Part shown: positions 44,601 to 55,579 of the stretch, piece after piece
How positions within the stretch are numbered: position 1 is the first letter of the stretch
How the letters are laid out: each line of letters opens with the position of its first letter
From: Carya illinoinensis
Lineage: Eukaryota; Streptophyta; Magnoliopsida; Fagales; Juglandaceae
Reading direction: 5' to 3'
Assembly: GCF_018687715.1 (NCBI RefSeq)
Contig: NC_056765.1
Coordinates: forward strand, 15,868,501-15,932,500
Length of the DNA: 64,000 bases
The notes under the pieces: generated by a model
What the model was told of the DNA's origin: nothing
What the model saw: the letters and a program-made list of their open reading frames with translations, nothing else
Databases searched by the model: none
Translations under genes and position numbers: made by a program

Positions 44601-45711
44601 TCCTTTGACTTGCTTTGCTGTGGAAGAACTTGGTGTTTTGATCACCCCCTTTTAACCATAATGCTTTTGATCTCTGCCTCCAAAGTATTTCCTCCCTCTC
44701 AAGCCAAATTTGTACTTCCTCTCTGGCTTGCTGTACTGCTGCTCTATTTGGGCTTCTGAAATTCTCTTTTTGGATCTTCTCTAATTGCATTCTAGCCAGC
44801 CTTAATCTCTTTTGAACTGTTCCAAAGCTAGCCTTGTTCCACCTTAGTAACCTATCACTACACCTCGAAATCTTGTTCACCACCTCTCCAATAGGTCCAT
44901 CCCCACAGTGAACTTGCTAAGCCTTCTCAATCACCTTTGCACATTCTTCACTTTTTGTCCATACTACTTCAAACCTAAAAGGCTTTTGACCTTTAAACTT
45001 TGGCACACACCCCTCAGTTTGTAGCACAATAGGATGATGGTCTGAATAAGCAGCGCTGGTATGCACCACTTTTGCATAAGGGAAAGCTCTACACCATGCA
45101 GTGTTTGCTAAGGCTCGATCTAGCCTTTCATGAATTGCATTCACCCCTTCCCTCTTGTTCCACCATGTAAAACTGGTTCCTTCATAACCCAAATCAACTA
45201 ATGTGCAGTCATGTATCATTCTTTTAAAACTCTCCATTTGGAATTCAGCTCTATCCTTCCCACCCTTCTTTTCCATTCTACTGGTTATGTCATTGAAGTC
45301 ACCCATCACCAACCATCTCTCATGAGCACCCCTACTTAAAGACCTCATTAAATCCCAAGTTTCTTCCCTCCTATTTGTTTTTGGGTGTCCATACAAACTT
45401 GTTACTTGCCAGCAAGCTTCACTGTCACTATCCTTCACTTCAGCATCAATATGATGCTTTGAAAAACTTCTAATGGTCAGCTCAACTTCCTGTCTCCATA
45501 ACAAACTAAGACCTCCACTTCTTCCCTCACAATCGACTGTTAGACAATTATGCAATCCTACCTGATACTTCACTCTATCCATGATTCTGCTACTTACTTT
45601 TGTTTCTTGTAAAAACATTATATTGGGACCTTCCTTCTTAACTAAGTCACAAAGGGCTCTAATGCCACGTGGGTTCCCAAGCCCACATGCATTCCAGCTT
45701 AAAAGTTTCAT
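41673..45711 (-). pseudogene. LINE-3 ORF2 (EN-RT-zf-RNaseH), few breaks
   Basis: Opens at ATG 45711-45709, overlapping the ORF1 TGA (ATGA). The endonuclease has all usual motifs: LSWNACGLGN, LQETK, SLYGHPKTN, VMGDFND, SFTWWN, HERLDR, SDHHP. Reverse transcriptase shows KLDISKAYDRLEW near 43935-43975, RQGDPLSPYLF near 43765-43800 and FADD near 43640. The zinc domain is about 42430-42600 and RNase H about 41690-42080 (LNVDGAMFNEDGS). In the starting frame single stops lie near 44915, 44309, 43985 and 43319. Frameshifts near 43140 and 42440 follow, and a stop separates RNase H. The reaction would be target nicking and cDNA synthesis at the nick. Confidence 0.93.
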
Positions 45712-47222
45712 GGCTCCCGGCAGGGCTGAAACTTAGCCTCCACCGATCTACGAGTTAACATCTTCTCAACCTCCATAACCCTTCTCACTTTAGGTGCTGG
45801 TAAGGATTCCAAGCCATTGTCTTCCATTGTACTTCCCTTTCTCTCCATAGAATGTCTAACTAACTGATTATGTGCTCCTTTCTCAGTCAGTTTTCTTTGC
45901 CTCAACCACTTTCCCCCTGCCATCTTTGACTTAGTAACTTCTTCCTTAGCTGAAAATTCATATTCATGAACAACTTCTTTCCCTTTCAGTTGGGCTGTAG
46001 AATTCACCCTTAAAGTTATTGGCCCTTCTTTCAAAGGCCTGACTGCGTTTAACCCATTCTCATTTAGTATGGCCTCTTGTGTAATCTCCATATCTCTAGG
46101 GATAGTTTCAACTTTTTTGACGTTACTCCCATCAGACACCATAACTTCAGCATTTACCACCTTTTCAATTTCCTTTTTTTGCTCCTTCACAGTCAATTCC
46201 CCTCCTCGAATTAAATCTGCTACATTTCTGCATGTAACAGTTGGTTCTGAAACTGCTCCACCATCCTCCTGAATTGGTGCTGATGCCCTTGATTGCAGCC
46301 CTGGAACCGTTACAGCCATACCTCTGCCCAGCTCAGGTTGCTGCTCACGGTGGTTGAAGTCATTTCCAAGTTTCACAGACTGCTGCATTGGTACTGTTGC
46401 ATTGACCAGAATCAATGGCTGTTTTACAGACTGCTCAAGTTGCTGCTCTCGATACTCACAGTTGTTGAAGGCTTTTCCCAAAAAAGTTGACACACGCATC
46501 CATTCACCAAATGGGAGACTATCTTCCTTGCATGCTCCTTGTTCAGTCTTCCATATGCTGCAATCCTTATGACTATGGCCCAGACGACCACATGCATAAC
46601 AGAAAGTGGGTAATCTCTCATATGTAAAACGAACCCAACAACTACCATGATTGCCCAAGTTGATACACTTACCTCTCAACAGAGGCTTTTTAATATCCAA
46701 ACATATTCTAATTCTGATGAATTCTCCCCATGCAACTTCATCCTTTTCCACATCAATCTCCTCCACCTCTCCAATGTTGTTACCAATCTTTCGAACCACC
46801 TTTTCATTCATGGCACCCAACGGGAGATCATACAATCTGATCCAGAAAGCAGCCTTTGATATCTGAATTCTTGTTGCTTGGACTTCACCTGTGTAATTCT
46901 GCATCAGAATGAGATTTCTATCAAAAGACCATGGACCCTCACGTTGCACCCTGGTCTTTTCCTGCTGATCTTCAAACTCCACCAGAAAAATTTTAGACCC
47001 CAAGTCCTTCACCCATAATTTTTTAATAGGACGCCAAATCTTCTTCAGAGTTTGCTTGAATGCCTCACAGTTGTATAGTTTCTCTGTCAATAAAGAAACT
47101 AATAAGCAATGTTCACCCCTTTGCTTTGAATCTTCCAGCAACCCTTTATCCAGTATAATCTCCTCCTTTTCTTGCTCCATCAACGATAATCTCTGGCATA
47201 ATTCCTCTAATGTTTCTCCCAT
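45708..47222 (-). CDS. LINE-3 ORF1 protein (DUF4283, zinc knuckle), intact frame
   Basis: A 504-residue frame runs without interruption from ATG 47222-47220 to TGA 45710-45708. Residues about 35-200 match the DUF4283 domain of plant LINE ORF1 and related proteins (SLLTEKLYNCEAF, FWIRLYDLPLGAM). A CCHC knuckle CYACGRLGHSHKDC lies at about 208-221, followed by a long variable tail with a basic C-terminus (KWLRQRKL). The protein would bind LINE RNA and act as chaperone in the ribonucleoprotein. The start is the first ATG, about 109 bp inside the element. The stop overlaps the ORF2 start by four bases. An intact ORF1 beside a broken ORF2 suggests a fairly young copy. Confidence 0.88.
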   Translation of the reverse strand: MGETLEELCQRLSLMEQEKEEIILDKGLLEDSKQRGEHCLLVSLLTEKLYNCEAFKQTLKKIWRPIKKLWVKDLGSKIFLVEFEDQQEKTRVQREGPWSFDRNLILMQNYTGEVQATRIQISKAAFWIRLYDLPLGAMNEKVVRKIGNNIGEVEEIDVEKDEVAWGEFIRIRICLDIKKPLLRGKCINLGNHGSCWVRFTYERLPTFCYACGRLGHSHKDCSIWKTEQGACKEDSLPFGEWMRVSTFLGKAFNNCEYREQQLEQSVKQPLILVNATVPMQQSVKLGNDFNHREQQPELGRGMAVTVPGLQSRASAPIQEDGGAVSEPTVTCRNVADLIRGGELTVKEQKKEIEKVVNAEVMVSDGSNVKKVETIPRDMEITQEAILNENGLNAVRPLKEGPITLRVNSTAQLKGKEVVHEYEFSAKEEVTKSKMAGGKWLRQRKLTEKGAHNQLVRHSMERKGSTMEDNGLESLPAPKVRRVMEVEKMLTRRSVEAKFQPCREP

Positions 47223-47331
47223 GATTGGTGCAACCTCGTACTAACCTGTACTAAGACAGGGAATAGACCTCCACGGATGCTAGAGCTTCCGAGAGGATGG
47301 CTATATCATATATTTATTGTAAAGGTAAAAG

Positions 47332-48463
47332 TTCCTTTATATACAATTTTAAATAGCTGAAATTGTGTTTTATATTTATAGCAGACCCCTAAATACGCAA
47401 ACCCCTCTTAAACAACCATCCAAGTTACAATCGCACCCTTCAAAGTATCAATTGTGAGAATCATTCTCTTAAACAGCATGCCAAAAAATTGCATGCAATG
47501 CACCCTCTTTCTCTTAAAAAGACAAAATTACCACAAAAAAGATTTTAAAAATTAGAGAATAACCCTATCAAATAAAAATAACGATATTTAAATAATTCTT
47601 TTTCAAATAAATATTTTTTAAGATAGGAATAACTATTTTAAAAAATAAAGATATAAATAATTGCTTATACGTTTCTCAAGTCTTGAATTTTTTAATATAT
47701 ATTTTTTAAATTTCTAATGTTTCAACAAAGGTATCTGCCCATTTTAATTACATGAACATGTCTTATTTGTGTTTCTTTTATTATTCATAATTTAGATTTC
47801 AATGCCAGTATAAATAATTAGATCAAGAGTAATTATTTAAACGGGTTGTAGAAGTGATGGTGGTGTATCATTTTACTCTTGCACAAAGGTTTGCTAGGAA
47901 TAAATTATGATGCGACTTCAAATTAGGAGTAAAACTCCTTACTATCAAGATTTATATGCTAAGTAATAGATAGATCATCACAAGAGAAAATTAATTGAAG
48001 TTGGCCAAATTACATGCCAAGATTTAGGGAAAGCAAAGTAAGGCAAAAACATACTTGATCCGTTACCTTCTACTTGCTTGTTTCTGCATCGTTCTTGATT
48101 GTCATTAGAAGCAGTACCCAATGTCATGTGATGATTGTGATATTGTATACCATTTAGAGGAAAAAAAGAAAAAAGAAAACAAAAAAAGCTAAGAAATCTA
48201 GGTAACAATTGGGTTGAACTAAATTCTATAATAAAAGAGAAATAATAGACATAAAACCATGTATATAGGTTCTAAGAAGGATATTCACACATGATGAGCA
48301 TCAATAAAATGACTAACTTCATATGTCTTTTTCTTTAACACCCTAGTCTAAACTTTAAAATATCTACAACAAATTCTAATTAGAAATCTTAATCGATTCA
48401 GTTTTTTTTTTTTTTTGTTTTTGAAGGTATAAAATCTCATATCATCATAATGTTATAGAATTT
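47332..48463. repeat. Block B, right part
   Basis: Continues block A similarity after LINE-3, from the AATAGCTGAAATTGTG stretch through TTGCATGCCAAAAAATTGCA to GTATAAAATCTCATATCATC. It lacks about 250 bp that block A has around 33480-33780. It joins LINE-4 at about 48464. A possible exon end with GTATGTTTTT donor lies on the minus strand at 48055-48156. Confidence 0.82.
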
Positions 48464-50880
48464 TAGGGGTACTTCAAATTGATTCTAAAAAAAAAGAAAA
48501 AAACGTTCCTTCTATTCTCGATTCTCTTCATATCAGCAACCACCACTTCCAATTGTTCATCTCATAAAATAACTAGCAGTTTCTTCCATATCTCCAGAAA
48601 AAACATCAAAATGCCCAAACCACTTATGCACTAGACTTTGGTTTATAGACTACACATCAGAAGCTGTTGGATAATTCCACATCACATGAAAAATTGTCTC
48701 TTCCTCTAGCTCACATATAGGGCATAACTTTGATGTGATAATTTGTTTCTTCATTAGATTCCATCAGGTAGGAAGAATCTCAAGGCAGACTTTCATATGA
48801 ACATTTTAGGACCACCTGGGGCATGTAAACTTCACACTTTCTTCCAACAGTTTCCTTCATCTAAATGAGATGAGGTTTCAACTCCACATAATCTCTTTGT
48901 TGATTAAGCTAAGTGATATGCACTTTTTAATGAAAACATTCCATTTTAAGTAACGCCCCAAACCAACTTATCTCCACTCCCATTCTACTTATAGGAATAC
49001 TAAGTATGGCTTCTTCTTCCCTTTGTGTGAACACCTCTTCAATGATAGATTTCTTCTAGCAACTCCTATCCTCATAAATTAACTCTTCCACTCTTGCCTC
49101 ATTGTCAAACCTCTTTATAGGTGAATGGATTTTTAGTAGATGGAATTGGTATCCATCTATCTTTCCACATTTTGTTCTTCTTGCCATCACCAACCCTCCA
49201 AATTAGTAGCCTTTACTTCAGCAAGTCCATAGTAGACCAGATACTTCCCCACATGTGAGATGCTCCAAATCCCGAGTTCAAAATCATAGAAGATTTATAA
49301 TATCTATGTTTAATAACTTTAACAACCATGGAGTATGGGTTATATAGAAGCCTCCAAGTTGGCTTAGCTTGCGTAGCTTTATTAAAGCATTCAATGTCTT
49401 TAAAACCCAAGCCTCCATTTTGTTTAGTAGCTTTCATTTTGTACCTTCTCCAATGAATCTTGGCTTCATTTTGCTTATGACCCCACCAGAATTTACCCAT
49501 CATTGCAAATATTTTCTTACATAGTTTTCAAGGAAGCAGAAAAAGACTCATGGTAAATTTTGGGATATTCTGAATAACTATCTTTAACAACAACTCTTTC
49601 CCTACTTGTGATAAGAACTTGTTCTTCTAGATGTTAAGTTTAAACTAAATCCTTTCTTTACTGCCTCTAAAGGTGTTATACTCAGATTTGCCTACAAAAG
49701 TGGGTAAACCCAAGTATTTCTCATAGTTGGTACTTGAATGAACACTAGCTTCTTGAACAATCAGATTCTTGTCTATTTGGGTAGTATTATAGCTGAAAAG
49801 AATAGTTGTTTTTTGCATGTTAAGACATTGTCTTGAACCTGCCTCATATGTGCCAGATAATTCTTTGATGTTTCTCTACTCCTGAATTGTAGATCTACAA
49901 AAAAGAACACAATCATTAGCAAAAGTAAATGGCTAATCCTCAATCCCCCATTTGCCACAGCAACCCCTCGAATATCTCCTTTCTTGTTTGGATATTCCAT
50001 TTAAGCACTTAAACATTCTACACAACTGATAAATAAATAAGGGCAAAGTGAATCCCTCCATCTGATTCCCCTTGAAGGCAAAATTGTTTCACCAGGTTGC
50101 CCATTAATTTGGACAGTATACAGAATTGTCTCCACACATTACATGACCAACCTTATCCATCCCTCAGCAAATCTCAGCGTTCTCATAATAGCTTCTAAGA
50201 AAGGCCACTCAAATTTGCCAGAAGCCTTAGCCATATCCAGCTTCAATGCCATACTCCCATATCTACCTTTATGTCTAGTTCTTATTGAGGGTAGCAATTC
50301 ATAAGCTACCATCACATTGTCAGTGAGAAGCTTACTTGTTATAAGGACGCTTTGGTTACAAGAAATGATGAGAGGTAGAACTCTCTTTAGCCTGCTTGCA
50401 AGCATTTTAGAAACAACTTCAAAAAGCACTTTACAAAGACTAATAGGTCTATAATCACTTACAAGCTTTGTATCAGTAACCTTTGGAATCAATGAAATGT
50501 AAGTGAAATCCAAAGAGGGATCCAAACCTTTACCTTTTAACACACTGAGTACTACCTTACACACATCTGCCCCATTGTATTCCAATGACTCTGATAAAAA
50601 GCAGCTACGTATCCATCTAGCCCAAGAGATTTAAGAGGGGCCATCTGATTCAAAGTTTCCTCAACTTCATCACTTCTAAACTCCTTCAACTTAAGGCAAT
50701 CATAATGCTTGACGAGGCTGATTAACAACCTCTGCCTATAACATGGTAGTAGCTTCCACTTCCAGATCGCTCCCTTACTTACGCTTCTTAGAGCATAATT
50801 CTGTGTTAGATTCATCTTCACCAATGCTCATCTTCCTTTTACCAAGCTTACTGACAAAACATAACAGCTGATTTTTACCT
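48464..50880 (-). mobile_element. LINE-4: deleted relative of LINE-2
   Basis: Aligns to LINE-2 from about 37518 to 41200 in the same order, with many substitutions. The LINE-2 3' end (RNase H part) is missing. About 1.3 kb equivalent to 39700-40990 (endonuclease and start of the linker) is also missing. The right end joins block C abruptly. Because both LINEs sit beside copies of the same block, they probably descend from one insertion followed by local duplication. Confidence 0.8.
48480..50690 (-). pseudogene. LINE-4 ORF2 remnant
   Basis: Reverse transcriptase is recognisable on the minus strand (LVSDYRPISLCKVLFEVVSK near 50410-50470; KLDMAKASGKFEWPFLEA near 50200-50250). A later part (KFWWGHKQNEAKIHWRRYK near 49440-49500) matches the thumb/connection region. 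The FADD catalytic box is destroyed by a frameshift near 49920. The endonuclease is deleted: sequence for the ORF1/ORF2 junction (about 50690-50880) is fused directly to the N-terminal part of reverse transcriptase. Confidence 0.78.
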
Positions 50881-51180
50881 TGATCACAAGCTCTCCTCTT
50901 ATTATTCATAATTTTGATTTAATCCTATTATAAATAATTAGATTAAGAGTAATGATATTCCTCCCACAATTATTTTACATCTTATTTTACTAGCAATTAA
51001 CCAATTTGTTCACTGTGCCATCTCATTAAAAGTAAAAGAATTTTCTTTATTTGAACTCCAAATTTTGCTCAATTTCTCTATTTAAAATATAAATATTTTT
51101 TAAAACAGTTGTAAAAATGATGGTGGTGTATCATTTTACTCTTTGACTGAGGTTTTTCCCTGTAATATTCATGTATTCAC
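50881..51180. repeat. Block C: partial third copy
   Basis: Matches block A from about 33583 to 33840 (TTATTCATAATTT; AGATTAAGAGTAATGATAT; AACAGTTGTAAAAATGATGG). It starts abruptly at the LINE-4 edge and fades after about 51150. Confidence 0.75.
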
Positions 51181-51536
51181 TCTGTCATCGACGACAGTAG
51201 CTCTTGAAACAAATCCAATCCAAAATTGTCTATGAGATTTCTTATTAAAATTTTTTAATGATAGTGCAAATTTCACTCTACTTTTAATTTTTTTAAACGT
51301 TTTTTTTTTAAGAATTCACAAATCTATTAAAAAAAGGTTTCTTAATTATTAAGTAAAAATAATAAAAAAACTAAAAAATAAACCCAATTAGGTTGACATC
51401 GTCAACATTAGGAACTTCTCGATAGACATCATTTTCAAAAAACAAAATACGTACCCCAATATTTCAATCGGCTTCGCACATCAAGCTGCGGATTTTTACT
51501 CTTTGCCATTCACGTGGATTGAGTTTCTCCACTACG

Positions 51537-51538
<2 letters not shown>
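51181..51538. other. Non-coding spacer, nothing recognised
   Basis: AT-rich unique-looking sequence with short A/T runs. No coding frame, LTR end or RNA gene is seen. Confidence 0.4.
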
Positions 51539-51580
<42 letters not shown>

Positions 51581-51582
51581 TT
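51539..51582. repeat. (ATT)n microsatellite at the LINE-5 3' end
   Basis: About 14 ATT units. In the minus orientation this is an (AAT)n tail directly after the LINE-5 3' end, in the place of a poly(A). Confidence 0.95.
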
Positions 51583-54500
51583 CAATAAGAAATCTGAAAT
51601 TTATTCCAATAACATTCAACACTACATCAAAGACTCAATCCAAATGGTTTGAGCAATACATTCAAGATCTGAATACCACCACATCACTAAGTTTTCAAGA
51701 TGCCATGCATGTCTAGCCAACTTATGAGCTGCCTCATTAGTTGTTCTTCCAATGTGCTTGATCTCACACTTTGGGAAATACTTCATCAACCTCTTAATTT
51801 CGAAGATCATGTTGCCAAAAGGTGTCATTGTCTCTGTGTCACTCATAACTTCATTTACTAACAGCCAGGAATCAGTCACTATGAGTAGGTCTGGTATGCC
51901 CAATGGAATGCAAATCTAAAGGCCTCATAGCACAGCCATCAATTCAATCTCAATGGGATAATTAACCTCTCTTTCCTTGTTACTAGCTAAGAGGATAACC
52001 TCACCCCTTTCATTCCTTAAAATCACCCCTACTCCTGCACTGCATTGATTTGCAAAAGTAGCCCCATCCACACTCAGTTTTACAAAACCATTCTAAGGTG
52101 GCCTCCATCTACACTCTTGCTGTATACTCTAATCTGTCAAGCTATTTATTGCTTGGTATGCCTTAAACATTGACAAGGCATATTCAACTATCTGACTAGG
52201 ATGGAGAGCATGATTCTCATTCATATGCTTGTTCCTTCTATATCACAACCACCAAGCAATTAAGAAAAACTTTTCTAGCTCACCTCTATTTCCCATCTGC
52301 TGCACTCTCCTTACTATTTGTAGAAAATTAGATTGTTGTTCCTCCACCCACAAACCACGAAAATACATCTTCTAGCAATCTTTGATAGAAGAGCATGTTA
52401 CCAAAGCATGATTAACATCCTCCTCTGCCACATTACACCATTGACATGAGGCTTCCACAATGATTTCTCTATCTCTCAAGTTCTTCTTCGTTGGCAGCCC
52501 CTCTTTGCAAGCCCTCTAGGCAAAAACTCTAATTATGTTAGGGATTTTCAGCTTCCAAATATGTTTCCATATCTTCCTTTGTTCCTCAGCATTAGAGCAT
52601 TCCCCCACTTGGTTAGATTGTCGAGTAGACTTGAAGAATCTGTATGCACTTCTCACACTAAAGTGACCATTCTTCTCATGTTCCAAAATAATGCAATTAG
52701 GTCTATTCTCTGCACTTGGCATTATCTTCAAAATTTCTACAACTTCTGTAGGTGGGAATAGGGCTGTTACTCTCTCCACATTCCACCATTTCGTGTGAAT
52801 ATCAATAAGGCTTACCACTAGGTGTTCTCCTTGTACTATTTGTCTATGAGGCTAAGATTGTACCAATTTGTGATTTGGCAACCAAAAATCAATCCAAATG
52901 TTGATTGACTATCCATTCCCCACTCTCCATCAACACCCATTCAACAGGTTCTGTTTTACTTCCCATATCCCCCTCAACACATAAGATGATGCAGACCCTA
53001 ACCTTGCCTATTGAAAACATGAATCTGAGAAATATTTTGCCTTACATAACTTACGCAACAGACGACTTTCTTCTTTTAAAATTCTCCAGCCCTGGTTTGC
53101 TAATAAGGCTTGATTGAATACATGCAAATCTTTAAATCCCATTCCCCCATTAGCTTTTGTTTCACACATCTTTCCCTAACTTACCCATTGGATTTTATTC
53201 TCTTCCTTCTTCTGCTCCCACCAAAACTTGGCCATCATTTTCTCTACTTCCTTGCAAAATGTAACAGGCAACTTAAAACAACTCATAGTATAGGTTGGAA
53301 TTGATAAAGCAACGGCTTTGATTGATACCTCCCTACCACCATAAGATAGCAATTTTCCTTTTTGGCCCTTCAATTATGTCCATACTCTACGCCTGATTTT
53401 AGAAAAAGCAATCTTCTTCTCCCTTCCCATCAATGGAGTAAGGCCAAGGTACTTTTTCATATTGTTGATGATGCTGCACACCCCAGAAGTTCATAATTTC
53501 TTCTTGTTTAGCTCGAGGGACATTTATGCTAAATACCATAGAGGTCTTCTCATGATTCACCTTCTATCCAGAAGCATGCTTATATATTTCCAACAAGTGT
53601 TGGATATTTAAGCTTGTTTGCAAAGTAGCCTTGCAAAATAGAACACTATCATTTGCAAATAGAAGATGGTTAATCTTGGGTGCTCTTTTACATATTTGTA
53701 TACCTTCTACTTGCTTATAAACTACTGCTTGCTGCAAAAGAGCCACAAGTCCCTCAGTGCATAATAGAAAGAGATAAGGGGATAATGGATCCCCTTGCCT
53801 CAAGCCACAAGTTGGATACACTAGTCATTTTGGCTCCCTATTCACCAAAATATAAAAGATACAGTTTTGACACACTATATTATCAACATGATCTGTCTTG
53901 CCTCAAAACCCATTCTGATCATTAGTTGTTCAAGAAAACCCCACTTCACACTGTCACAAGCCTTACTCTTGTCCAACTTCAAAGACATAAATCCTTTCCT
54001 CCCCCCTCTACTATGACTTATGAAGTGAACTAACTCATACGCCACAAGGACATTGTTTGATATGAGCCTTCTTGGAACAAATTTAGCCTATGAGGGTGAG
54101 ATGATAGTTGGTAAAATGCATTTCAGCCTATTGGCAAGTACCTTTGACACCAACTTATACACTATGTTGCACAAACTTATGGGTCTGTAATCCGCAACAC
54201 ATTTATGTCGTCTCTCTTTAGGAATCGGCATTATGAACGTATGGTTGATGTCATTTGGGAATTGGCCAGTATTCAACACCTTCACAACAACTTTTGAAAC
54301 ATCCTTACCCACAACAGACCAATATTTCTAAAAGAAAGTTGATGACATACCATCAGGCCCTGGTGCCTTTGTAGAGTTCATTTGCTTTAGAGTAATGCAC
54401 ACTTCCTCTACAGTGAAAGGCCTCAACAATTTTTCATTCATAACAGCATCAACCTTTCCTTCTAAGCCATCAAAAAAATCTAAATTTCTAGCTTGTTCAG

Positions 54501-54885
54501 AGGATTTAAATAGAGCATTGAAGTAATCAAGAATAACTCTATCTCTTCCCTCATTCTCCTGCCAATTACCATCTATATCCTTCACTCCTTTAATAAAGTT
54601 CTTCTTCTTCCTTTGAGAAGCCTTATGGTGAAAAAACCTTGAATTTTTATCACCCTCCTTCAACCACGAAGCCTTTGATCTTTGCCTCCACATTATCTCC
54701 TCTCTTCCTAATCATTTGTTTACTTCTACCCTTCCTTCTTTCTAGTGCTCCCAACTGGTATGAGTTGGATCCAGATTTGTGAGAGCTTTAAGTTTAGCTC
54801 TAGCCTGCAACAACCTGCTCCTTCTTTCTTTCATAGTTACAAGTCCCATTTTACATGTTGAGTCTTGATGGCGTATTTCAAAAAA
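51583..54885 (-). mobile_element. LINE-5: 5'-truncated L1-type LINE
   Basis: Minus-strand LINE lacking ORF1 and the endonuclease; it begins in the linker before reverse transcriptase at about 54870-54885. The 3' end abuts an (AAT)n tract. No target duplication was found. 5' truncation is typical of incomplete reverse transcription. Confidence 0.83.
51600..54885 (-). pseudogene. LINE-5 ORF2 remnant (RT-zf-RNaseH)
   Basis: The linker contains WRQRSKASWLKEGDKNSRFF near 54630-54690. Reverse transcriptase has APGPDGM near 54350 and VADYRPISLCNIVYKLVSK near 54150-54210, then CGLRQGDPLSPYLF near 53770-53810. The catalytic box reads FAND near 53660, replacing the first Asp of FADD, so it is inactive. 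A zinc-domain part is at 52440-52600. RNase H lies at about 51620-52090 (AAHKLARHAWH near 51710-51740). Several stops and frameshifts. Confidence 0.82.
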
Positions 54886-55530
54886 TATCAAGTGATTTTT
54901 AAAGCAAGCCCAGTATTTTAAAGTTTACGAATATTGTAAATGTCCTAAAAATAATTATATGTGATATTTTCAATGTTATTGGACTATGTTTGATTTTAAA
55001 TAAGACAATTATAATATTTTTTAAGAGCTCCAAAAATATTATAATTGTGAAAAATTATTTAATTTAAATGATTTCAGCCATTTAAAAAATTTAATGAGAT
55101 TTAAATTATGTTGAAACCTCTAAATTAAATTAAATGGTTTTATTCTCTTCAAGTGATTAACAAGACGTCATCATTCTAATAAATGTTGAAAAATAATATT
55201 CTATCTTAATTCCTTTTAGTGTTTTAAATTAAATCAATGCTTATGAATTTTCAAATCAATATTTAAACTCACCGTTAGATCATTTTGAAGATCCTGAGAT
55301 GAAGTGCCTGGATTAAATACCCAAGCCCCTACCTTTTCCCTTCACTTTTTCCTTTTCCCTCTCTCTCCTCTCCCTCTCTCTCAGCCCAATGGAAGTAGCT
55401 TCCTCCCTCTCATCCTTGGCCTTCTCTCCTCCAGTCGGTGCCGCCACGCACCGTCTAGCCTCACTGGTGCCACCGACATGTCCCCCTCAAGCCGATGAGT
55501 CCAACCCCATCAGTGGTGAGTCCCACGATA

Positions 55531-55579
<49 letters not shown>

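Larger units (their letters stand above)
41623..47331 (-). mobile_element. LINE-3: full-length L1-type LINE inside block B
   Basis: Flanked by the 12-bp duplication TTCCTTTATATA (41611-41622 and 47332-47343), as expected for target-primed reverse transcription. A T11 run (41625-41635) is the poly(A) tail in minus orientation. ORF1 is intact and ORF2 carries few interruptions, so this is the best preserved LINE here. The 5' UTR (47223-47331) is about 109 bp. Confidence 0.95.

Noticed and set aside
46069..46866. Plus-strand open frames across 46069-46866
   Set aside because: They are antisense shadows of the intact LINE-3 ORF1.
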